Below the pieces are notes generated by a model that did not search any database, had not been told where the DNA came from, and saw only the letters and a program-made list of their open reading frames with translations. Of a stretch of DNA of 64,000 nt, positions 19,580-27,015 are shown in pieces. This DNA comes from Micromonospora terminaliae (GTDB lineage: Bacteria > Actinomycetota > Actinomycetes > Mycobacteriales > Micromonosporaceae). Made by a program: the position numbers and the translations under genes. The stretch's first letter is position 1, and each line of letters opens with the position of its first letter. The stretch covers positions 3,472,001 to 3,536,000 of the forward strand of contig NZ_CP045309.1 of the NCBI RefSeq assembly GCF_009671205.1, read 5' to 3'.

Positions 19580-19828
19580 ATGGACGACAAGACCATCCTG
19601 AGCCGGATCTCCGAACTCGTCGACGAGGAGCACCGGCTGCGCTCGGCCGCGCAGGAGCACGAGGCCGGCACCGACGACGAGGCCAAGGAGCGGCTGCGGG
19701 CACTGGAGGAGTCCCTCGACCAGTGCTGGGACCTGCTCCGCCGCCGCCGGGCGGCGCGCCAGGCGCACGGCGACCCCGACGCCCAGGGCCAGCGCCCGGT
19801 GACCGAGGTCGAGCGCTACCTGCAGTGA
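19580..19828 (+). CDS. DUF2630 family protein
   Basis: 82-residue, highly charged, helical protein matching the DUF2630 family of actinobacteria: DDKTILSRISELVDEEHRLR, then LEESLDQCWDLLRRRRAARQ, and a C-terminal VEVERYLQ-like end (here VTEVERYLQ). Predicted to be a soluble coiled-coil-like protein; function unknown. ATG 19580 has only a weak GGGG upstream. It is convergent with the RIO kinase gene across a terminator. Confidence 0.9.
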   Translation: MDDKTILSRISELVDEEHRLRSAAQEHEAGTDDEAKERLRALEESLDQCWDLLRRRRAARQAHGDPDAQGQRPVTEVERYLQ

Positions 19829-19856
19829 CCCGGAGCCGGCGGTCCACCGCCGTGCC

Positions 19857-19894
19857 GGCGCTCCCGGGCGGGCCGGAGCCCGCGCGGGAGCGCC
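19857..19894. terminator. Bidirectional terminator
   Basis: GGCGCTCCCG (19857-19866) pairs perfectly with 19885-19894 between the convergent DUF2630 and RIO kinase genes. Confidence 0.65.
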
Positions 19895-19907
19895 GAGGCC
19901 GGCCTGC

Positions 19908-20837
19908 TCAGCGCAGGCCCGCCTCCCGCAGCAGCACCTCGGTCAGCACCTCCGGATCGGTGTCCGCGGCGGGCAGGCCGCGGGCGGTGAACCAGGTGCC
20001 GACCACGCGGACGTCCCGGCCCAGGAACTCCGCGCCCTGCGGGTTGGCCACCACGTCGACCACCTGCGGCAGGTCGATCATGACCAGCCGCCCCGCGTGC
20101 ACCAGCAGGTTGTACGGGGACAGGTCGCCGTGGGCGTACCCGGCGCGGGCGAGGACGACCAGGGCGTCCACCAGTTGCTCCCACAGGTCGCGCAGGTCGG
20201 CGCCCTCGGGCCGGAGCTGGGCCAGCCGGGGCGCGGCCTCGCCGGCCTCGGCGTCACCCACGAACTCCAGCATCAGCTCGGTGCCGAGCAGCTGCACCGG
20301 GTAGGGCACGGCGATCCGCCCGGACGCGGCGCCGATCTCCCAGAGCCGGGCGAGCGCGGCGAACTCGGCCGCCGCCCACTGCCCGGCGATCATCTGCCGG
20401 CCGAACGAGGTCCGGCCGGCCATCGCCCGCATCTCCCGGGAGCGGCGCACCCGGCGCCCCTCCAGGTAGCCGGCGTCACGGTGGAACAGGCGGTGCTGGG
20501 GATCCCGGTACCGCTTGGCCGCCAGCAGGCAGCCGCGGCCGGTCTCCGGCACGGCCCGGCGGACGAGGTGGACGTCCGCCTCCTTGCCGGTCTTCAGCAC
20601 CCCCAGCTCGGTGTCCTTCGCGGCCAGCTCGGTGACCAGCCAGTCCGGGTGGGGTTCGGGCCCGTGCACGGCCTGGTCCCAGGAGGACCAGCGGTCCTCC
20701 CCGTCCGGCTCGGCGTCGGGGTCGGCGAGGACCGGCTCGGCGTGCCGGCCCCGCTTCAGGAAGGTGGATTCGTCGTCGTCGAAGCGGCTCTTGCCGCGGC
20801 CACGGCGCTGCGGCGCCGGGAAGTCGTGATCGCGCAC
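19908..20837 (-). CDS. RIO1-like serine protein kinase
   Basis: 309 residues. After a basic tail rich in Arg and Asp, the RIO kinase core is visible: nucleotide loop VLKTGKEADVHLV, LLAAKRYRD with the Lys, catalytic loop YAHGDLSPYNLLV and metal-binding MIDLPQVVD. RIO kinases are ATPase/kinases linked to ribosome maturation in eukaryotes and archaea; the bacterial role is poorly defined. GTG 20837 (VRDHDFPAPQRRGRG) was chosen with AAGGA about 11 nt upstream; ATG 20930 would add 31 residues without homology-like features. Confidence 0.88.
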   Translation of the reverse strand: MRDHDFPAPQRRGRGKSRFDDDESTFLKRGRHAEPVLADPDAEPDGEDRWSSWDQAVHGPEPHPDWLVTELAAKDTELGVLKTGKEADVHLVRRAVPETGRGCLLAAKRYRDPQHRLFHRDAGYLEGRRVRRSREMRAMAGRTSFGRQMIAGQWAAAEFAALARLWEIGAASGRIAVPYPVQLLGTELMLEFVGDAEAGEAAPRLAQLRPEGADLRDLWEQLVDALVVLARAGYAHGDLSPYNLLVHAGRLVMIDLPQVVDVVANPQGAEFLGRDVRVVGTWFTARGLPAADTDPEVLTEVLLREAGLR

Positions 20838-20998
20838 GGGTGGATCGGTCCTTCGATCGAGGCTGGTGGAGGCAGGTGGTACGACCCTGCAAAGACGGCC
20901 ATGACCGACCTCCTCTCCTCGACCGGGCACCGCCCGGTTGCGCCCTCGCGCCGCACCATGCTCACGGGCGGCCCCGGGCGGGTCAACCGAATTACCGC

Positions 20999-21643
20999 TC
21001 AGCCGGCCAGGACGGCGGCCACCGCGGCGATCGGCCCGTCCACCGTGCGGGTGGGCGCGAACCGGGTGTCCGACCAGCGGCGCCCGCGGTGCAGCCAGAC
21101 GCTGGGCAGACCGACCGCCGTCGCGCCGCCGATGTCCGCCTCGGGGCTGTCGCCGATCACCCAGGCGCCGCGCAGTGGCAGCCGCGCCCGCTGGGCGGCC
21201 AGCGTGAAGATCCGCGGGTTGGGCTTGCTGACCCCGGCCTCCTCGGAGATCACCCAGTCGGCGACGTAGCGGTCCAGCCCGGTCCGGCGGATCTTGGCGT
21301 CCTGCTGGCGGGACGTGCCGTTGGTGACGACGACGGGCACCCAGCCGGCGTCGTCGGCGATCCGCAGCGCGCAGGCCACCAGGGGGTCCAGCCGGGTGAA
21401 CTCCACCACGCCGTCGTGCAGCTCCTCGACCAGGTCGATGGAGGGGATGCGCAGCCCGTACCGGTCCCGGATGGCGTCGGCGACGTCCCAGCGGTCGGTG
21501 AGGCCGTCGGCGTCCACCGAGAGCAACCAGTCGATGTCGGTGGGCGGCGCGCCGATGCTGTCCAGGAACCGCTCACCCCAGGCACGGAACGGCCGGTCGC
21601 GGTCGAGCAGCGTGTTGTCCAGATCGAGCAGGAGCAACGGCAC
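20999..21643 (-). CDS. HAD-superfamily hydrolase
   Basis: 214 residues with all four HAD motifs: I, LLDLDNTLLD (nucleophile Asp); II, VVVTNGTS; III, Lys in GVSKPNPRIF; IV, VIGDSPEADIGG. The cap is the helical C1 type. It is probably a phosphatase on a small phosphorylated metabolite such as a sugar phosphate or phosphoglycolate. The GTG start at 21643 has TAGGGT six bases upstream and no Shine-Dalgarno, suggesting a leaderless mRNA. Confidence 0.9.
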   Translation of the reverse strand: MPLLLLDLDNTLLDRDRPFRAWGERFLDSIGAPPTDIDWLLSVDADGLTDRWDVADAIRDRYGLRIPSIDLVEELHDGVVEFTRLDPLVACALRIADDAGWVPVVVTNGTSRQQDAKIRRTGLDRYVADWVISEEAGVSKPNPRIFTLAAQRARLPLRGAWVIGDSPEADIGGATAVGLPSVWLHRGRRWSDTRFAPTRTVDGPIAAVAAVLAG

Positions 21644-21649
21644 TCGGGA

Positions 21650-21655
21650 ACCCTA
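21650..21655 (-). promoter_or_regulatory. -10 box for leaderless HAD transcript
   Basis: TAGGGT on the minus strand, 6 nt before GTG 21643; the same sequence and spacing as at the DedA gene. Confidence 0.6.
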
Positions 21656-21702
21656 CGGGACCGGCTGCGCCACCGACAGGCCCGAGGGCATCAGGCCGTC
21701 CG

Positions 21703-22560
21703 TCAGCCGATGAGCGTCGTTCGGGCGAGGCCCTGGTCGGGCAGGCGGTCGGTGAGCATGGTGTGTGCCGCGCGGGTGGCGGCGAGGGGGGCCGGGTCGA
21801 GTGTCGCCACCAGCACGTCCTCGCCGGTGTCCGCGCCCCGGACCAGCGGCCGGCCCTCCGGCTCGTAGACGGCGGCGCCGCCGTTGAACCGCCACGGGTC
21901 CGCGCCGTCGACCGAGTTGGCGAAGACCACGTACATGGTGTTGTCCAGGGCGCGCGCGGCGTAGTAGAGGTCGCGGCGGTGCTCGGAGCCGGCCAGGTAG
22001 CCGCTCGGGCAGAGGTAGCCGTGCGCGCCGTCGAGGGCGGCGGCGCGGCCGTGCTCCGGGAAGCAGCCGTCATAGCAGATGCCGAGGCCGAACAGCCAGC
22101 CCTCGACCCGCAGCGAGGCGCCCCGCCGGCCGGCGTCGAACAGCTCGCGCTCGCCGCTCCAGAGCTGCTGCTTGTCGTACGCAGCGGTGACCGCGCCGGC
22201 CGGGTCGATCACCAGCGAGGAGATGGTGCGCCGCCCGTCGGGGTGCCGGACGGCCGCGCCGATCACCACGCAGGTCCCGCCGTCGCGGGCTGCGGCGCGC
22301 AGCGGGTCCAGCCGTGCGTCCTCGACCCGGCCCTCGGGGTCGGCCGCCACGTCGGTGCCGGCCGGGTCGGCGCCCAGGGTCGGCGGGTGGTACGCGGGCA
22401 GGAACAGCTCGGGCAGCACCACGACCCGGGCGCCGGCGGCCCGGCCGACGAGGCGGGCGGCGGTGGCGGCGTTGCCGGCGACGTCACCGGGCACGGGCTC
22501 GGCCTGCACGGTGGCCACGGTCAGCGGGCTGGTGGGGAGGGGCACGGCCTGGGGGGTCAC
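21703..22560 (-). CDS. Carbon-nitrogen hydrolase (nitrilase family)
   Basis: 285 residues with the nitrilase Glu-Lys-Cys triad: Glu in VVLPELFLPAY, Lys in AAYDKQQLWSGE, and Cys in LGICYDGCFPEH. Such enzymes hydrolyse amides or nitriles; the YDKQQLW context fits an amidase. Cytosolic. GTG 22560 has no Shine-Dalgarno but TACGAT six bases upstream. It is divergent from the acnR-like gene, and the 18-bp palindrome at 22615-22632 lies between them. Confidence 0.9.
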   Translation of the reverse strand: MTPQAVPLPTSPLTVATVQAEPVPGDVAGNAATAARLVGRAAGARVVVLPELFLPAYHPPTLGADPAGTDVAADPEGRVEDARLDPLRAAARDGGTCVVIGAAVRHPDGRRTISSLVIDPAGAVTAAYDKQQLWSGERELFDAGRRGASLRVEGWLFGLGICYDGCFPEHGRAAALDGAHGYLCPSGYLAGSEHRRDLYYAARALDNTMYVVFANSVDGADPWRFNGGAAVYEPEGRPLVRGADTGEDVLVATLDPAPLAATRAAHTMLTDRLPDQGLARTTLIG

Positions 22561-22566
22561 CGGAGG

Positions 22567-22572
22567 ATCGTA
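22567..22572 (-). promoter_or_regulatory. -10 box for leaderless nitrilase-family transcript
   Basis: TACGAT on the minus strand, 6 nt before GTG 22560, with no Shine-Dalgarno between. Confidence 0.55.
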
Positions 22573-22614
22573 ACCGGCTCGGCCGGCCGGACGATCATGC
22601 GAGAACCGCATCTC

Positions 22615-22632
22615 AAGCCGTACGTACGGTTT
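22615..22632. promoter_or_regulatory. Putative AcnR operator upstream of acnR-like gene
   Basis: AAGCCGTACGTACGGTTT; the central CCGTACGTACGG is a perfect palindrome. It differs at two positions from the element before acnA (5199-5216). It sits in the divergent region between the nitrilase-family and TetR genes and probably mediates autoregulation. Confidence 0.65.
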
Positions 22633-22651
22633 GCATCGGCCCGGCCCACCT

Positions 22652-22665
22652 GGAACGATCGTTCC
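22652..22665. promoter_or_regulatory. 14-bp perfect palindrome abutting acnR start codon
   Basis: GGAACGATCGTTCC is a perfect palindrome ending immediately before GTG 22666, where a ribosome binding site would normally be. It could be a second operator or an initiation-blocking structure. Confidence 0.55.
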
Positions 22666-23238
22666 GTGCCCAGAGTAAGCCAGGACCAGCTCGACGCGCG
22701 CCGCCAGGAGATCCTCGGCGCCGCACGGGCGTGTTTCGCCCGACACGGTTACGAGGGTGCCACCGTCCGCCGGCTGGAGGAGGCCACCGGGCTCTCCCGG
22801 GGCGCGATCTTCCATCACTTCCGCGACAAGGACTCGCTCTTCCTCGCCGTGGCCGAGGACGACGCGGCGGTCATGGTGGAGACCGTGGCCCGCAACGGCC
22901 TGGTCCAGGTGATGCGCGACCTGCTGGCCCGGGCGGTCTCCCCGGACACCACCGGCTGGCTCGGCAGCCAGCTCGAGGTCTCCCGGCGGCTGCGCACCGA
23001 CCCCGCGTTCGCCCGGCGCTGGGCGGAACGTTCGGCGGCCATCGCCGAGGCCACCCGGGAGCGCCTGCTCCGCCAGCGCGAGGCCGGGGTGCTCCGCGAC
23101 GACGTGCCGATCGACGTGCTGGCCCAGTTCCTGGAGCTGGCGTACGACGGGCTCGTGCTGCACCTGGCCATGGGGCGTCCCGCCGGTGACCTGGGCCGGG
23201 TGCTCGACCTCGTCGAGGAGGCCGTGCGCCGGCACTGA
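22666..23238 (+). CDS. acnR: TetR-family regulator resembling AcnR (aconitase repressor)
   Basis: 190 residues. The N-terminal TetR helix-turn-helix reads YEGATVRRLEEATGLSRGAI followed by FHHF, and the core includes ARNGLVQVMRDLLARA and LRTDPAFARRW. From memory these closely resemble corynebacterial AcnR, which represses acn and is normally adjacent to it. Here the gene is 14.5 kb from acnA, but the same 18-bp palindrome precedes both. GTG 22666 has no Shine-Dalgarno. AcnR identity is a strong inference, not proven. Confidence 0.82.
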   Translation: MPRVSQDQLDARRQEILGAARACFARHGYEGATVRRLEEATGLSRGAIFHHFRDKDSLFLAVAEDDAAVMVETVARNGLVQVMRDLLARAVSPDTTGWLGSQLEVSRRLRTDPAFARRWAERSAAIAEATRERLLRQREAGVLRDDVPIDVLAQFLELAYDGLVLHLAMGRPAGDLGRVLDLVEEAVRRH

Positions 23239-23339
23239 CCGGCGCCGGATATCGGTCCGGTAACTCGACCCGCCGGGGTGATCAACGCTGGCGGACCTGC
23301 TCCACAATGGGCCGCGACCCCTCGCGACAGGAGCAGAGC

Positions 23340-24257
23340 ATGAATGTCCTCGCGGGCGACACCTGGGGCGTCCCCGGCCCCGTCTTCCTCCGCTGGTACG
23401 TCGTGGCGGCCGTCGTGCTGGTCGCCGGCGCCCTGGTGTACCGGTGGCGCGCACTGGCCGGCACCCCGGTGCACGACGATGGGCCCCTCGGGCCGCAGCA
23501 GGCCGCGTACCTCAACGGGGGCGACCAGCTCGCCGTCTGGACCGCGCTCGGCGGGCTGCGCCGCGCCGGGGCGGTCGGCGTACGCCCCGACCGGCGGCTC
23601 ACCGCCGGCGGCCCGCTGCCGGCCGGCGTCACCCCGCTGGACCAGGCCATCCATCACGCGGCCAACCGGCACCTGCGCTCCCGGGAGCTGGGCCAGGACG
23701 AGTGGGTCCGGCGCGCCCTCGACGAGCTGCGCGACGGCCTCGTGCGCCGCGGGCTGGCCCTGGACCAGGAGCGGCGGGCGACGCTGCGCCGCGGCGCGCT
23801 GCTCGTGGGCGCCCTGCTGGCGCTCGGCTTCGTCCGGGCCTTCGTCGGCCTGTCCAACAGCCGGCCGGTCGGCTGGCTGATGCTCACCCTGGTGCCGCTG
23901 TTCCTCGCGTTCCTCCTGCTCAACCGGGTGCCGTGGCGCACCCGGGCGGCCACCCGCGCGCTGCGCGACCTGCGCCGCCGGCACACCTGGCTGCGGCCGA
24001 GCGCCGCGCCGGCCTACGCCACCTACGGCCCGTCCGACGCCGCGATGGGCGTCGCGCTGTTCGGCACGGCCACCCTCTGGAGCATGGACCCGGGCTTCTC
24101 GGAGCAGGCCGAGATCCAGCGCCAGGCCATGGGGTCGGCCGGCAGCGCGGGCGGTTCCTGCGGAGGCGGCAGCTCCGGCGGGGGCGGCAGCTCGTGCGGC
24201 GGGGGCAGCTCCTGCGGGGGCGGTGGCGGCTGCGGCGGTGGCGGGTGCGGCGGATGA
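23340..24257 (+). CDS. TIGR04222-type membrane protein with Cys/Gly-rich tail
   Basis: 305 residues. A membrane segment at ~16-36 is followed by a ~115-residue soluble domain (LGPQQAAYLNGGDQLAVW, LDQAIHHA), two more membrane segments at ~155-175 and ~177-195, and a cytosolic region. The last ~40 residues are Gly/Ser with five spaced Cys (units such as GGSCGGG, SSCGGG, GGCGGGG). The domain plus low-complexity tail fits TIGR04222 family proteins. AGGAG precedes ATG 23340. The stop overlaps the downstream MNIO start (ATGA), so the Cys tail is a plausible substrate of that enzyme. Confidence 0.85.
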   Translation: MNVLAGDTWGVPGPVFLRWYVVAAVVLVAGALVYRWRALAGTPVHDDGPLGPQQAAYLNGGDQLAVWTALGGLRRAGAVGVRPDRRLTAGGPLPAGVTPLDQAIHHAANRHLRSRELGQDEWVRRALDELRDGLVRRGLALDQERRATLRRGALLVGALLALGFVRAFVGLSNSRPVGWLMLTLVPLFLAFLLLNRVPWRTRAATRALRDLRRRHTWLRPSAAPAYATYGPSDAAMGVALFGTATLWSMDPGFSEQAEIQRQAMGSAGSAGGSCGGGSSGGGGSSCGGGSSCGGGGGCGGGGCGG

Positions 24258-25072
24258 CCGGCCCGTCGGGCGTGGGCATCGGGTGGCGGCCGGAGATCGC
24301 CGGCTTCGTGGCCGGCCTGCCCGGGCTGCGGTTCGTCGAGGTGGTCGCCGAGACGGTCGCCCCGGCCGGGCCGCTCCCCGACGGCCTGGCCGAGTTGCGC
24401 GGTCGGGGCGTCATCGTCGTACCCCACGGGGTGAAGCTCTCCCTCGGCGGCGCGGAACCGGTCGATCCGGCCCGGGTGGCGCACCTGGCCGGCGTGGCCG
24501 CGGCGCTGGGCGCGCCGCTGGTCAGCGAGCACATCGCGTTCGTGCGGGCGGGCGGCGTGGAGGCCGGTCACCTGCTCCCGCTGCCCCGCAGCCGGGAGGC
24601 GGTGGCCGCGGTGGTGGCCAACGTGCGGCGGGCGCAGGCGGAGCTGCCGGTGCCGCTGGCTCTGGAGCCGATCGCCGCGCTCTTCGACTGGCCCGACGAC
24701 GAGCTGGACGAGGCCGACTTCCTCACCGAGATCCTCGACGCCACGGGCGCACTGCTGCTGCTCGACGTGGCCAACGTGCACGCCAACGCCTGCAACCGGG
24801 GCGGTGACCCGGCCGGCCTGCTGGACCGGTTGCCGCTGGACCGGATCGCCTACGTGCACGTGGCCGGCGGCGCCGAGCACGGCGGTTTCTACCACGACAC
24901 GCACACCGACCCGGTCCCCGCCGAGGTTCTCGACCTGGTCCGCGAGCTGTGCGACCGGCGCCGTCCCCCGGCCCTGCTGCTGGAACGCGACGGCCACTAC
25001 CCGCCCGCCACCGAGCTGCGCGGCGAGCTGGACGCCCTGGCCGCCGCCTCCGGATACCCGGTGGTCACGTGA
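24254..25072 (+). CDS. DUF692 / multinuclear non-heme iron oxidase (MNIO) family protein
   Basis: 272-residue TIM-barrel protein of the DUF692 family. Likely metal ligands line up with the family pattern: H58 (PHGVKLS), E92/H93 (SEHIAF), D171, N174 and H176 (LLDVANVHANACN), H202 and H209, D215/H217 (HDTHTDP) and E244 (LLERDGHY). Characterised relatives (MbnB, TglH, ChrH) use two or three irons to remodel cysteines in ribosomal peptides. Start and stop overlap both neighbours by four bases, giving a tightly coupled trio. Substrate inferred to be the Cys-rich tail encoded upstream. Confidence 0.9.
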   Translation: MTGPSGVGIGWRPEIAGFVAGLPGLRFVEVVAETVAPAGPLPDGLAELRGRGVIVVPHGVKLSLGGAEPVDPARVAHLAGVAAALGAPLVSEHIAFVRAGGVEAGHLLPLPRSREAVAAVVANVRRAQAELPVPLALEPIAALFDWPDDELDEADFLTEILDATGALLLLDVANVHANACNRGGDPAGLLDRLPLDRIAYVHVAGGAEHGGFYHDTHTDPVPAEVLDLVRELCDRRRPPALLLERDGHYPPATELRGELDALAAASGYPVVT

Positions 25073-25575
25073 GCGGCGAGCCGGCCACGCCGGCCGGCCG
25101 CCGCGTCCCGGCGCCCGGCGGCGAGGTGACCGGCCGGGACCTGGCCGCGCGCCAGGCGGAGCTGGTGGCGGCGCTGGTGGCCGGCGGGCCGCTGCCGCCC
25201 GGGTTCGCCGCCGCACCCGTGGAGGCGGCCCGGCGGGCGCTGCTGCGCAAGCGGGCCGGTGACGTGGCCCGGCACTGGCCGCTGCTCGCGGCCGCCCTCG
25301 GCGACGCCTGGCCGGCGACCTTCGCCGGCTGGGCGGCCGGCCGCCCCACCAACGGTTCCCTGCGCGACGGCTGGGACCTGGCCCGGGAGCTGGGCGACCG
25401 GGGCACGCTGCCGCCGCTGGGCGCCGAGGAACTGGCCGCCCGCGAGGCGGCGAGCCGCTACGACGGTCGCACGGCCCCCCGGCCCCGCCGGCTGCCGGCC
25501 GTCGCCCGGGCCGGCGGCGCCGTCGCGGCCCAGCTCGCCGGCCGGGTACGCCTGCTGCGGCCCGCCCCGCGCTGA
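25069..25575 (+). CDS. Small partner protein of the MNIO module
   Basis: 168 residues, helical, Ala/Arg/Pro-rich. Segments such as DLAARQAELVAALVAGGPLP, RRALLRKRAGDVARHWPLL and WAAGRPTNGSLRDGWDLARE suggest a helical binding domain. The tail is basic with no clear membrane segment. GTG 25069 overlaps the MNIO stop (GTGA). By position it corresponds to the partner proteins (MbnC/TglI-type) that present substrates to MNIO enzymes, but I see no sequence motif that proves this; family not recognised. Confidence 0.75.
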   Translation: MSGEPATPAGRRVPAPGGEVTGRDLAARQAELVAALVAGGPLPPGFAAAPVEAARRALLRKRAGDVARHWPLLAAALGDAWPATFAGWAAGRPTNGSLRDGWDLARELGDRGTLPPLGAEELAAREAASRYDGRTAPRPRRLPAVARAGGAVAAQLAGRVRLLRPAPR

Positions 25576-25618
25576 GAGTGGGTGGCAGGCCCCTGCGCGG
25601 TACGGCAGGATCGGCCCC

Positions 25619-26380
25619 ATGGATCTCGGACTCGCCAACCGGGTGTACGTGCTGACCGGCGCCTCGGGCGGTCTCGGCTTCGCCACCGCCGAGCAGCTCG
25701 TCGCCGACGGCGCCCGCGTGGTGATCTCGTCGCGCGCCCCGGAGCGGGTGGCTGCCGCCGTCGAGGCGCTCGGCGGGCCGGAGCGGGTCATCGGGCTGAC
25801 CGCCGACCTCACCGACCCGGGCACCCCGGAGCGGCTCGTCGCGGCGGCACGCGAGCAGTTCGGCCGGCTCGACGGGGCGCTGATCTCGGTGGGCGGCCCG
25901 CCCCGGGGCACCGCCGCCCAGGTCACCGACGAGCAGTGGCGCGAGTCCTTCGAGACGGTCTTCCTGGGCACCGTCCGCACCGCGCGCACGGTGGCCGCCG
26001 CGCTCACCGACGGGGGCGCCATCGGGTTGGTGCTCTCCACCTCGGTACGCAGCCCGCTGCCCGGGCTCGGCATCTCCAACGGCCTGCGCCCGGGCCTGGC
26101 CGGGGTGGCCAAGGACCTGGCCGACGAGCACGGCCCCCGCGGCGTACGCGTGGTGAGCCTGCTGCCGGGGCGGATCATGACCGACCGGAACCGGGAACTC
26201 CTGGCAGCCGGCGGCGACGCGGAGCGGGCCCGCGCCGAGGCGGAGGCGTCGATCCCGCTGGGCCGGATCGGCGACCCCGCCGAGTTCGGCCGGGTGGCCG
26301 CCTTCCTGCTCTCCCCCGCCGCCGGCTACGTCACCGGGGTCACCGTGCCGGTCGACGGCGGCGCGCTGCGCGGCCTGTGA
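25619..26380 (+). CDS. Atypical short-chain dehydrogenase/reductase
   Basis: 253 residues with a Rossmann fold: cofactor loop LTGASGGLGFATAEQL, SSRAPERV for NADP-phosphate contact, and the C-terminal YVTGVTVPVDGGALRGL. The catalytic serine is in LSTSVRSP, but the usual YxxxK is replaced by GISNGLRPG, so the classical proton-relay Tyr and Lys are absent. It may use another mechanism or have lost oxidoreductase activity. ATG 25619 has CAGGAT 7 nt upstream and no Shine-Dalgarno, again compatible with a leaderless start. The mug gene follows after 10 nt. Confidence 0.85.
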   Translation: MDLGLANRVYVLTGASGGLGFATAEQLVADGARVVISSRAPERVAAAVEALGGPERVIGLTADLTDPGTPERLVAAAREQFGRLDGALISVGGPPRGTAAQVTDEQWRESFETVFLGTVRTARTVAAALTDGGAIGLVLSTSVRSPLPGLGISNGLRPGLAGVAKDLADEHGPRGVRVVSLLPGRIMTDRNRELLAAGGDAERARAEAEASIPLGRIGDPAEFGRVAAFLLSPAAGYVTGVTVPVDGGALRGL

Positions 26381-26390
26381 CGGCGCGCCG

Positions 26391-27008
26391 GTGAGCGACC
26401 GACGCCGCCCCGCCGGCGGCCGGCCGGACCCCGCACCCGGCTCGCCGGCCCGGCGCTATCCCCGACCCAGCAAGGAACAGCTCGCGGCGGCCGCCGACCG
26501 GCTCCTCCCGGACGTCATCGCGCCCGGTCTGGACGTGCTCTTCGTCGGGATCAACCCGGGCCTGTGGTCGGCGGCCACGGGCTGGCACTTCGCCCGCCCG
26601 GGCAACCGGTTCTGGCCGGCGCTGCACCGGGGCGGCTTCACCCCACGCCAGTTGCACCCCAGCGAGCAGGACGAGCTGCCCGGCCTCGGGCTGGGCATCA
26701 CCAACATGGTGGCCCGGGCCAGCGCCCGCGCCGACGAGCTGACCGCCGAGGAGCTGGTCGAGGGGGCGCGGGAGCTGACCGCCAAGGTGGCGCGGTACCG
26801 GCCGCGCTGGGTGGCGGTGGTCGGGGTGACGGCGTACCGGATCGGGTTCGCCCGGCCGAAGGCGGGCTTCGGGCCGCAGCCGGAACCCCTCGCGGCGGCC
26901 CGGCTCTGGGTGCTGCCCAACCCGAGCGGCTTGAACGCGCACTTCACCCCGGAGACGCTCGGGGCCGCCTTCGGTGAGCTGCGCGCCGCGGTGACCGCCG
27001 GCGGCTAG
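26391..27008 (+). CDS. mug: Mismatch-specific uracil/thymine-DNA glycosylase (Mug family)
   Basis: 205 residues of the uracil-DNA glycosylase superfamily. The water-activating motif FVGINPGLWSA and the leucine/minor-groove loop LPNPSGLNAHF are characteristic of Mug/TDG enzymes, which excise uracil or thymine from G mismatches in base-excision repair. The N-terminal ~25 residues are basic and Pro-rich. GTG 26391 lies 10 nt after the SDR stop, so the genes are probably cotranscribed. Confidence 0.92.
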   Translation: MSDRRRPAGGRPDPAPGSPARRYPRPSKEQLAAAADRLLPDVIAPGLDVLFVGINPGLWSAATGWHFARPGNRFWPALHRGGFTPRQLHPSEQDELPGLGLGITNMVARASARADELTAEELVEGARELTAKVARYRPRWVAVVGVTAYRIGFARPKAGFGPQPEPLAAARLWVLPNPSGLNAHFTPETLGAAFGELRAAVTAGG

Positions 27009-27015
27009 CTCGTGG

